Assembly (NCBI GenBank): GCA_027625915.1
Contig: JANTQA010000070.1
Span: 5,151,001-5,215,000 of the forward strand
Direction of reading: 5' to 3'
DNA: 64,000 bases
Origin: Anaeramoeba flamelloides
Taxonomy: Eukaryota; Metamonada; Anaeramoebidae
Below the pieces are notes generated by a model. The model saw only the letters and a program-made list of their open reading frames with translations, was not told the DNA's origin and searched no databases. Made by a program: the position numbers and the translations under genes. This document shows positions 13,101-21,114 of the stretch, piece after piece. Each line of letters opens with the position of its first letter. Within the stretch, counting starts at the first letter, position 1.

Positions 13101-16100
13101 AAAAAGAAATATGATAAATACATATTTAATGAATGATTGGAATTCTAAAAGGTGGGATATTTCTTTAGGTTTTCCAAAATTTAAAAGAATGGAAGAAAAT
13201 TTCTTGATTTTGCGCAATTCTTTTGAATTCTAAAAAAAACCGTTAGTTTTTCTTGAGTTTTCTGTTTATTTGTGAAGTGTTCTAGGTTTTTTTTACTTTT
13301 AGAAATAAACAGAAAATTTTAATAAATTTTCGGTTTCTTTCAAAAAGTAAAAAAAACCTAACGAAAATCTATTGCTTTTTGGAATAAAAAAAAAAAAACA
13401 AGAAAATCAACGTTAGGTTTTACAAATAAACAGAAAACTCAAGAAAAACTAACGGCAGTTTTCCAGAGTTCAAAAGAATTGAGTAAAACCAATGATTTTT
13501 CTCTATTCTTTTGAATTCTGGAAAACCTGGGCACTTGACGGTACTTGAAGGCACTCTACGGTACTTAACAACACTCCACAAAAATATTTCACAATAATAA
13601 AAAATCAAAATCCATTATTTACAACTCATATATATTTAAACATCCATAAAATATGATCAATATTTTCTGTTATTTCATTATGTTAATCTTTGAAACATAA
13701 AGGGACAAATTTATTTGAATTTTTATTTTACTACATAATAATATCTATTTTGCAATTGGTAAATTTCCTGAATTTTAAAATTGTTTGGCTTGTTAAAGGT
13801 TAGACGAAACTCATCTAATATGTTAAAGAGGGAGTTTTGAAGTGACAAAATCCGAGACTTCCAATCCAAGGAGTGTCAAAGATAGACACAGCCATCAGAA
13901 CTAATTGAAACTTGATTTAGTTTTCTGAAGACTTTTAGAATTGTTGAACTTGGTGGATAACTTGTTTTTTCAGAAGAAAAATTAAGTTTCCATTTTTGGT
14001 ATTGTTTTTATTTTTTTGGAAAAAATATTGTAAATTAATAAAAAGAATTAAGGCTCTGTAACCAAATAGAGAACAAATCTTAGAGAACCGTATTTGTTTT
14101 TAATTTGTTAAATGTTTTTTTTTTTATTATTTCAAATCTTAAAGTCATTTTAAAAAAGTTAGAACAAAAACTTTTTAAAATGATCTTTAAAACAGTCAAC
14201 AAACTTCAATACAGTCATTATCATTTTTAAAGAACAAACTTTCGAACGGAATTTAAGGCACTTCAAAAATCTCAAATATAGACGCATTTATTTGGATTTG
14301 AGGAAAATTATTCGAATAATCAAAAAAAATTTACCAAAAAATGTGCCTTAAATTTGGAATTTTTGAAGTGACTTAAATTCCGTTCGAAAGTTTGTGCCTT
14401 AAAATTGAGACTGGCTCTATTTTGATCCCTAAAAATTAAAAGAATTGCAGTTAAAATCCAATTTAATCCAAATTAATCCAGATCTTTGAAAATAATTTTT
14501 GATCTATGGTCTCTTATTCAGTAATATTGTTTGTTTTATGTATAGATTTTAAAAAGTCTAAAATTAAAAAAATGTTAAAATTAAAGGTCAAGTAATTGCG
14601 GTGAAAAATAATTTTTCTGAAATCGAAAAAACAGTTTTTAGCAATTTCTATGAGTACCTTATACCAATTAAAAACAAATAGCTAGGCGATGTAGGATGTA
14701 TTTCGATAAATCAACAATGGTAATCGAGGATATTTTTAGAAAAAGCGCCAAAGAGCGACACTCAATTTTCTATTTGAATGGTTGTGTATTATAATTTTGG
14801 AATCAAAACTGTCTCAGTTTCGAAACGTCGATCTTTGGTTCTTTTGGAGATCTCCAAGATTTGTTTTTTTTTCATTTTTCATTTCTCAAATGGGTTTTTT
14901 TTATCTCAAGAATATTACAAAACCCTTTCTTTGTCAAATGTAGAGCATTACAAAATAACCACAAATTAGATGAAAACAAATTAAAATGTTTTTACACTGA
15001 AAGAAAACAATTTGTTTCAAATTGTAGAAATTTAAGCATTTGAGATATAAATAAGAAAAGTTTCTATATATTTTTGAAAATTTGGATTTTTTAGAATTGA
15101 GTTATCCTTGGAACTTTTTTTGCTTCGTTGAATTTTTTGTCAAAGGGATACAATGAACTTTTTTTGGTTTTTTAAATTTTTTGTAATTTTGAAATATCTT
15201 TTCACATCTTTTTTTTTTTCTTATTGAATTTTTTTTGGTCCGTATAAAATGTAGGGCAATTTCACAATACCATGTGCATGGCAAGTCACTCCTTGTGTAT
15301 GGAACAAATTCATGGTAAGTGACCAAACGCTTAACAAAAAGAATAAATTGAAGAATTAATCTTTTAGTGTCTTATAATCTCTTCTTCAAATACACTTTGT
15401 TAATTTGGATTAATTTGTTTGTTGTATTAGAATTTTGCAATTCAAAAAAAAAATTCAAGTGAATTGAGAAAGGAGAATTGTAAAATTTTTTATCATTTCG
15501 TATTCAAAGTATATCTTTTTGTTGAAAAGAAGATTTTTACGAAAGTTAAATTCAAAATTAAAATGGGTTTGTTGTTCCTTTCAATAAAATGGTATTAATA
15601 TTGAAAAAAACAAAAATTTAGAATGTTTTTTTAATTGTTGTTTGCTAACGTTTTTGTTGTTTAGCATTATTCAAAAAAGGACTTAGAAGGGGGAATGAAT
15701 TTTACATTTCTTGAAAAAGTTTAGATGTTTCTTTGTGTACAAGTGTATAGTCTTCGTTTTCTTTGAGATCTCTTTTGAGTTTATTCTTTTCAAAAAGAGG
15801 AGAATTGTCAATTTTTCCTGGTTTGGGATATTTTAAATTTTCAACATCTTCTTGGTCTTTTTGCTCAATGTACTCCACCCATTGTTTATACCATGAAAAA
15901 TTTATTAAACACCAACTCTCATTTTCGATTAATTCTTCATGTTTTTTTTTTGACTCTTCAATTAAAGCAAACTCTTCAGAGATGGATAAGTTTTTAAAAT
16001 CAACCTTTGTTTTTTTATCATTCGAGTCTTGGGATTTTGTTTCATTTTTAGGGTCTTTTTGTTCTGTTTTTGATTCAGATTTACTATTTTTGTTTTTTTG

Positions 16101-16124
16101 TTTTTGTTTTTGTTTTTGTTTCAT
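4188..16124 (-). CDS. USP15-like: Ubiquitin carboxyl-terminal hydrolase, USP4/USP15 type (three exons)
   Basis: Proposed exons are 16124-15706, 11116-10152 and 6535-4188, giving 1243 residues. Order of domains: DUSP (about 48-145), N-terminal UBL (about 150-250), split USP protease, Lys/Glu tail (1013-1243). Catalytic Cys323 sits in GLNNLGNTCFMNSS, His969 in NHYGGVGGGHYTAF and Asp987 in SYNDSRCS. Zinc-ligand pairs CPKC and CIDC/CSDC and an internal UBL-like insert follow the USP15 layout. Both joins restore family sequence: LFQE|IYGDME where USP4/15 have WYG..EG, and NDSFIV|DHFEGLL where they have NDSIIVD.FHG. Donors are GTAAAA and GTAAGT; acceptors are TTTAG and AATAG. The family removes ubiquitin from proteins in cytosol and nucleus. 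It is longer than human USP15 (981 aa) because of Lys/Asp/Ser-rich inserts and the repeat tail. The introns (4589 and 3616 nt) are unusually large. Two or three separate genes is the alternative, but neither the DUSP piece nor the UBL piece would make sense alone. Confidence 0.9.
4310..4870 (-). repeat. Three tandem units of about 190 bp inside the USP coding tail
   Basis: The block TCTTATCTTTGTCTTTCTC recurs near 4407, 4597 and 4787. The three units encode near-identical segments of about 62 residues (KDKDKKTEKN..., KEKKKEKKKK, KDNQEEENKNKKDEGSNN). They form the Lys/Glu-rich end of the deubiquitinase, after the catalytic domain. The units differ by substitutions, so this is a real array rather than an assembly stutter. 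The tail is highly charged and probably disordered. Confidence 0.85.
6988..7110. repeat. Hairpin family F3 plus GGCACTCTAY decamer array
   Basis: AGCTTTTCCAGAATTCAAAA at 6988 is answered by TTTTAAATTCTGGAAAAGCT ending at 7060, giving a stem of about 29 bp with few mismatches. Directly after it come 10-bp near-repeats: GGCACTCTAC, GGCACTCTAT, GGCACTTGAT, GATACTCTAC, ending about 7110. The same hairpin-plus-decamer combination occurs at 13458-13577. Confidence 0.75.
7869..9020 (-). repeat. Inverted repeat arm F9, inside USP intron 2
   Basis: This is a diverged reverse complement of about 11265-12406. Shared blocks include GGGGATTTGGTACTCATT (8405) against AATGAGTACCAAATCCCC (11863), TATTGAAATACTACAATT against ATTGTAGTATTTCAATAC, and TAATCGAATTTAGATGT against its counterpart near 11330. 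Arms are about 1.15 kb, with the spacer 9021-11264 holding USP exon 2. Identity looks moderate, with many indels. Confidence 0.8.
9986..10068 (-). repeat. Short imperfect tandem array in USP intron 2
   Basis: CAAACTTACACTAATC-like units of about 20-25 bp recur three to four times, about 85 bp from the intron donor. The last units read TCAAACTTACACTAATCTTT and similar. No function is evident. Confidence 0.5.
11265..12406 (+). repeat. Inverted repeat arm F9, inside USP intron 1
   Basis: This is the partner of 7869-9020 (see that entry). Its near end lies only about 150 bp from the start of USP exon 2. Its far end abuts, or slightly overlaps, the LINE relic: similarity between the arms stops just before TGACAAGGGTATAC. 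The arm carries no clear open frame. Confidence 0.8.
12380..13160 (+). mobile_element. LINE (non-LTR retrotransposon) reverse-transcriptase relic, 5'-truncated
   Basis: Translated fragments show the order of RT motifs: SERHI-x-QGYTLSSFIF (the RHIRQG-x-x-LS block), then CQMFANDLILFVKW (YADD-type block, here FAND), then YEIIIQFGLKPNKDKT and KYLGIYLN. The frame changes and stops appear, including a TGA at the Arg of the RQG motif, and the canonical ADD is AND, so it is inactive. Only the RT C-terminal half and some downstream sequence (to about NDWNSKRW near 13140) remain; no endonuclease, 5' UTR or poly-A end was identified. It lies antisense within USP intron 1. Confidence 0.8.
13167..13577. 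repeat. Two F3 hairpins and a second decamer array
   Basis: Hairpin at about 13167-13240 (GTTTTCCAAAATTTAAAAGA with its complement) and a better one at 13458-13528 (GTTTTCCAGAGTTCAAAAGA against TCTTTTGAATTCTGGAAAAC). Between them lie alternating blocks of the TTTCTGTTTATTT / AAATAAACAGAAA type. After the second hairpin come GCACTTGACG, GTACTTGAAG, GCACTCTACG, GTACTTAACA 10-mers. Confidence 0.7.
14212..14417. mobile_element. TA-flanked foldback MITE family F1, copy D
   Basis: Left end CAGTCATTATCATTTTTAAA preceded by TA; right end, reversed, GAGCCAGTCTCAATTTTAAG followed by TA. Arms continue through ACAAACTTTCGAACGGAATT on both sides, so most of the 206 bp folds back. It is the most diverged of four copies (others at 24407, 34590, 52836). 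TA duplication and terminal CAGT resemble Tc1/mariner-derived elements. Confidence 0.8.
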
Positions 16125-18420
16125 TCACCCAAAAAATTACGATCCAAAAATACAATTTTTTTTTGTTTTTTTAGAAAAGAAAAAAGGATTTCGAATTTAT
16201 GTAAAAATGGATAGACTCGGTTCCCAAAAGAGATTTTACTTTTTATTTTTGGTCATAACCCAATATTTTGTAAAAGCTTGTTATTGTTGAGAAAAAATCA
16301 AAAAATGGTTATTTTTGTTTCTACTTGAATTCATTTGATTAAGAAATGAAAATATTTTGTCAAATCCCAATTATTGTTTTGTTTTACTCTTAATTTTCAT
16401 AGTATACTTTTTTCCATTCAAAGGTTATCAATTGAAATAGGACTAATTTGATTTATTCTTTTATGAGAAAAAAAAACAATTTTTTCGCTGATAAACATTG
16501 TATTTGGAATTATATAAGAAAAACTGATGTCAATTTAACAAAAACGGGGATATTTTCTTTTTTGAATGAGCTTGGTTATTTACCTGTAAAAAATTATAAC
16601 TTTACCTCAGATTAATTACCTCTCCTTCCAGTCTGAATTCAGTAAAATTAAATTTTTAAATAATATTGAACACAACACTCAAAGTTACCTTTTAATTGCA
16701 ACCACAAAATGTGGTTGGGTACTTTCAAGAGATATATAGATTTTTTTTTTTCTTTACTGGTTTTCAAATTTTATCTGGGAAAAAATTTCGCTTCATTTTC
16801 ATTTTTCTTTTTCAAATAGAGTTTTTCACAAATTACAATCTACTTCTTTCAGAACTTTTATTATAAAAGAAAAACATGAGATAAAGAAGTGAAAATTTTT
16901 TCCCTTTTAGAATTCAATTACCAATATTACATAAGATTTAATTTTTCTTGGGATTTATTTTTATTCTATTTTATCAATTGAAAAAAAGAGTAATTTTTGA
17001 ATTTTACAATAGAAGAAAGAACAAAAACAGTTAAAGAAGTAATGTGCTTAATTTCAAAAATTAAAAAAGGGAAATTGTGGACAAAAAAAATCTTGAACAA
17101 TTCCCAAAATCCAAATTAATGTTACACAATGTGGGTTTCTTTTTTTAAAAAAAGGTAAATTTTTCACAATACCATTAATTATCACAACTTTACCCTTTCT
17201 GAGATTCAACCAAAAATTGATTTTAATATTTCATAATTTCCATTTCAAATCTATCAACACAAAAAAAATTCCCTCGAATATTCTAAATATTGGTTTTAGT
17301 TACCCTTTCCAAGAGTGAAATATTTTACAATTTGATGTTGTAATTGAAAATACCTTCAAGCTATTTCTATTATGAATTTTTGAGATAAAAATCTCCTTTT
17401 GAAAATTTCAATTTTTTTTTCTGTGTTTTTGGACTTCAAAATTGGTATTTTTTTTATCCTATTACTTCAGAATGAAAATTCTTTTTGAGAAATGAAAGTG
17501 AAATAACATAACAACCTAACTTTCTTAAGGGTTGAAACTTTTACTTATAGGTCTTAAAGTGTGACTTTTGGTTCGAATTTGGAATTAAATTTTTTAGGTT
17601 TATCGGTATCTATAAAAAATGAATCTCGAGTATTTTGTTGGTAACATCTTAATTAATACCTTTTTTTTTGCAATTTCATCAAAAAAAAAAATTGAAAAAT
17701 TAAGAAGTCATTTTCACACTTGTAGTGTGTAAAGGAAACTTTTAAAATAAATCATTTTTACCTTTTTTTTTTTTTTTAATATTTTCAAAAATAGTATATT
17801 CAATCCGAGCAAGAACAAAAACAACTAGCAATGTATAAAAAAGGTAAACCCAATAAGGACAGTAACAACAATAAATGATCCAACTTCCAAACCAAATCTT
17901 GAAAAAGATTCAACAGTATAACAAACAACAACAGCAATAATAAAGAGATTATCATAAATATATTTTCTACCAATAAATCAATTTTGTTTCATTCTCTATT
18001 TTCAATAGTAAAAATTGTTCTTAATTTGGAAAGACAAGGAAAAAACCACTTTTAAATTGTATTATAGAGAATTAAACAAACTATTTCTGAAAAAAAAAAA
18101 AAAAAATCGAAAAATTATTCCCAAAATAATTAAAGTTAAAACAAACACAAAATAATAATAATAATTTTATGACATTTTTTTAAAAAATACCTACCAGATA
18201 AAATTAATTATTATTATTATGATTCAAATTTATTTCTAATATGAAAAAAATTAAATCAAAACATCCTACCAAAAAAAAAAAATAATAAAAATAAAAATAA
18301 AAATAGAAACAATAATCAAGAAAAAAGGAAAGAAACAAAATAAATCTGAATAAAAAAATAAGAATAGTATTTAAATAAACATGGAAAAATAAATTATTTG
18401 ATTCCTAAATTCTGTATCAT
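16125..18420. other. Gene-free stretch between USP start and ZW10 end
   Basis: It is AT-rich with long homopolymers. It should contain the USP promoter and the ZW10 3' end. The only structure I can name is the F2 foldback element at 16777-16904. The short open frames here are overlap shadows of the DUSP exon or AT noise. Confidence 0.6.
16777..16904. repeat. Foldback element family F2, copy 1 (128 bp)
   Basis: It begins GGGAAAAAATTTCGCTTCAT and ends GAAGTGAAAATTTTTTCCC, giving long inverted arms. Two more copies with the same ends lie at 46034-46157 and 57974-58095. No certain target duplication was found. Confidence 0.75.
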
Positions 18421-21114
18421 TTAATTTTTATCATTTGATTGAATATTGCTAATTATCTCAATTTTTTTTTTTGAATTAACAAACATGGCATTAATTAAAC
18501 CGATCAATTCTGATTGAGAAAAGTGAATTAATTTTAAAGAATGTAATTCCTTTTCAAAAAGTTTTAAGTTCATTTGAATAATTTGGGAAAGTGTAACAAT
18601 TTTTTGATGACAAACAATTTTATTTAAAAATTTCTGGTTTTTCTTGCCGATTATATTTAAAATTAATTCCGAATATAAAGTTAAATACTGGTTAAAAACC
18701 TGAGCGTCTTTGGCATAAATATTTTTTCGGATCGTTATTTGAGTTATTATAAATTTGCCAATTGTTTCAAGTATTTCGGATACGCTTTCAAGAAAAATGT
18801 CTTTTGGTAAAAGATCTTTCCAACTTTTGACCACATATTCAATTTGATAGATGGCGTCTCGAAAAATTGATTCAATATTTTGAGTTTCTGTTGAAGTTGA
18901 GATTGGTTTTAGCATATTTTCAAGTTCTTGACATTTTTTGACTCTCATTTTTTGGAATTTTTTGTTGCCCAATTTACGGAAAATCGGCACAAGATCAACA
19001 AAGGTTGCAAATTCATTCAAGCCCTTCGGTAAACGATCGCGATAAGACACACAGATTGTCAGCATATGGTGCGAGATATAATAGCAATCATTATAAAATA
19101 AAGCTGCAATTTGCGGTACCATTTTGAGGTTTTGCTTTTGATCTTCAATATACAAAGTCCGAAACAATTCAAAAATGTCACGAGCGGTTTGATATAATAT
19201 TGCACTTAAAGACCCAAATTGTGTGTTAACGGACTTTTCAAGGGTTTGGTAAACTAATTCCACTAATTGCTGAATATTTGAAGACACTTTAAAATTTGGC
19301 AAAGAAAAATGAGATAAAATTCCAGATCCTACAGATCCACCTTTCCCACCTTTCCCGCCTTTCCCGCCTTTCCCGCCTTTCTCGCCTTTCCCACCTCTTT
19401 CATCGGTTTTTTTTTGATTGTTATTGCCCTTAAATTCTATTTTTTTTTTATTATTGCTATTAAAATTGTTATTAAAAGAGTTTAATTCTTGGTTTTGCTT
19501 AGTGGGAACTTTTGATTTACTAAGGCCACCAACACTGAAAGCGGATAATGAAGATCTTTCAGTGTCGTCCTCAACTCTTACCATTGAGTGGTCAGTGGAC
19601 AATAACAATTGTCTTGCTTGAGATAAGATGTTCGAACGCACATTTTCCAAAAATTCCTTTTGGATATTAATTAAAAACTGTGTGGGGCTATTACAAATCA
19701 TTTTTTTTTGTTCAATTTCTTGCATACCCTGATTGTTGTTCAAATTGTTAAAGTTGCTTTTAGGATCCCAGAACCCTCTTTTGTAAATTGTTTGCTCTTC
19801 AAATATTTGAAATTCTTTAATAGCATGTTGTAATATTTTATTTATACCCTCCAAAGCAAATAGTGAATTGGGAATTATTTTTTCAAACCATCTAATACTA
19901 ATTTCATTAAAGATTAATGGAACAAGCCTTTTACCTATCAGCAGATTAATTTGGTAATTGTTCTGGAAAATTTTCTCATCCAAAAAAGTGAATAGTGATG
20001 CTAATTTTTTTGCTAATTGGGACAAGTCTTTTGTCAATTTCGACTGATCCTTACTAACATTTTTTCTTGTTTGTAAATTGTAATTGTTTAATATCGTTTT
20101 TTTTTCATTCCTTATTTGTTGGTTTAAATTAAATAATTTCTTTTGTTCTTCATGTTCTTTAAGTTGTTTGATTTTCTTTTGAATTTTGAGGATTTTGTTC
20201 TCCGTTTTGGAAATTAATTCTTCTTTTTTTTTAATTTCCTTTTTGTTTTTGTTTTTGTTTTTGTTTTGGTTTACTTCTTTTGTTAAATGTTGTTTTTGTT
20301 TTTGTAAATCTTCAATCTTTTGTTTTTTATGATTGATCCGTTCATACCAATCGGAACTAAAAGTGATTGTAGCCTGAAACTTGGTTGTTGTTGTTGTTTT
20401 TAATATCAATTTTGGGTCATTAATTAGTTTTTTTAAGATAACCCCCCAGAGGTCCTTTGATAATTTAAGGATTGTTGTACTCAGAAAGTTAATATTGCTT
20501 AAACAATCCAAAAGATTCAAAAAGGATTGTGGTGTTTGTAATTTGATTCCATTTTCATACTCTTGGATTACCAAATTAAAAGCTATTAAATTTGGGCTTG
20601 TTTGTTTAATCCACAACGATGGTATTATCCTTTGGATTTTCCAAATAAACTTTGATTGCAAACATTGCATTTTTTCTTCTACCAAGGAAATTATTTTTTC
20701 TTTTTTTTCCGAAACGCTTTGTTCTATTTCTTTTGTTTTGTTTTCATTTTCCTTTTCATTTTCTTTTTCTGTTTCCATTAAATTCAATAAATTTGTAACT
20801 TTTTGATCAGATCGTTTTGTAAGAGTTTTTTCAGCCATTTTAAGTATTGTTAGACATTCCTTGAAATTGGATCCAATTTGAAAAAGTTGATCACATTGAA
20901 GCGTTTCTTCAACTTCATTTAATACATTTTCTAAAGATACAATAAGAAGAAAAAAATCTTTTTTTTGCTTACCTTCTTTTTTGAAATCCTTTTGCAAAAG
21001 GGTGCTTTCATAAAAATCAAGCCACAAAGAATTCGATTCAGTAAATGAAATTGTTGTTGAATCTAAAGTCTTTAATAAAGAGTCAAGAAGTTTGTTTTGT
21101 GTTTTTTTTTGCAT
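18421..21114 (-). CDS. ZW10: ZW10 (Dsl1/NRZ tethering and RZZ kinetochore subunit)
   Basis: A single uninterrupted frame of 897 residues. The C-terminal half follows metazoan ZW10 closely: ARDIFELFRTLY, then VPQIAALFYNDCYYISHHML (about 661-690), ATFVDLVPIFRKLG (about 701-714), and the closing HFSQSELIGLINAMFVNS (about 861-884), matching the human '[20 protein letters not shown]' region. Known roles in other eukaryotes are retrograde Golgi-to-ER vesicle tethering with RINT1/Tip20 and NAG/Sec39, and, with Rod and Zwilch, the spindle checkpoint. Which applies here is unknown; tethering is the more widely conserved role. It is longer than human ZW10 (779 aa) because of a Lys/Gln-rich coiled-coil insert (about 258-325) and a Ser/Asn/Gly linker (about 535-600). 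The start ATG at 21114 is the first in frame. Confidence 0.93.
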   Translation of the reverse strand: MQKKTQNKLLDSLLKTLDSTTISFTESNSLWLDFYESTLLQKDFKKEGKQKKDFFLLIVSLENVLNEVEETLQCDQLFQIGSNFKECLTILKMAEKTLTKRSDQKVTNLLNLMETEKENEKENENKTKEIEQSVSEKKEKIISLVEEKMQCLQSKFIWKIQRIIPSLWIKQTSPNLIAFNLVIQEYENGIKLQTPQSFLNLLDCLSNINFLSTTILKLSKDLWGVILKKLINDPKLILKTTTTTKFQATITFSSDWYERINHKKQKIEDLQKQKQHLTKEVNQNKNKNKNKKEIKKKEELISKTENKILKIQKKIKQLKEHEEQKKLFNLNQQIRNEKKTILNNYNLQTRKNVSKDQSKLTKDLSQLAKKLASLFTFLDEKIFQNNYQINLLIGKRLVPLIFNEISIRWFEKIIPNSLFALEGINKILQHAIKEFQIFEEQTIYKRGFWDPKSNFNNLNNNQGMQEIEQKKMICNSPTQFLINIQKEFLENVRSNILSQARQLLLSTDHSMVRVEDDTERSSLSAFSVGGLSKSKVPTKQNQELNSFNNNFNSNNKKKIEFKGNNNQKKTDERGGKGEKGGKGGKGGKGGKGGSVGSGILSHFSLPNFKVSSNIQQLVELVYQTLEKSVNTQFGSLSAILYQTARDIFELFRTLYIEDQKQNLKMVPQIAALFYNDCYYISHHMLTICVSYRDRLPKGLNEFATFVDLVPIFRKLGNKKFQKMRVKKCQELENMLKPISTSTETQNIESIFRDAIYQIEYVVKSWKDLLPKDIFLESVSEILETIGKFIITQITIRKNIYAKDAQVFNQYLTLYSELILNIIGKKNQKFLNKIVCHQKIVTLSQIIQMNLKLFEKELHSLKLIHFSQSELIGLINAMFVNSKKKIEIISNIQSNDKN
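19340..19397 (-). repeat. 9-bp tandem array encoding Gly-Gly-Lys in ZW10
   Basis: TTTCCCGCC-type 9-mers recur about six times and encode GGKGGKGGK-like sequence at residues about 573-592. It is the most GC-rich stretch of the neighbourhood and keeps frame, so it is a coding minisatellite and a likely length-variable site. Confidence 0.85.

Larger units (their letters stand above)
11117..15705 (-). other. USP intron 1 (4589 nt), repeat-filled
   Basis: The intron runs from GTAAAA at 15705 to TTTAG ending at 11117. It contains the left inverted arm (11265-12406), a LINE reverse-transcriptase relic (about 12380-13160), two F3 hairpins with decamers (13167-13577), a short repeat (about 13810-13930) and a TA-flanked MITE (14212-14417). 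Nothing recognisable is seen in 14420-15700 apart from short frames. Confidence 0.75.

Noticed and set aside
14600-15060. Stretch with somewhat higher complexity and scattered open frames in USP intron 1
   Set aside because: I looked for a transposase or host exon and found no motif; frames are broken and no function can be supported.
15763-16290. Plus-strand frame of 175 codons over the DUSP exon
   Set aside because: Antisense shadow; the DUSP match is on the minus strand.
20381-20806. Plus-strand frame of 141 codons opposite ZW10
   Set aside because: Antisense shadow; ZW10 has clear family similarity in the other direction.
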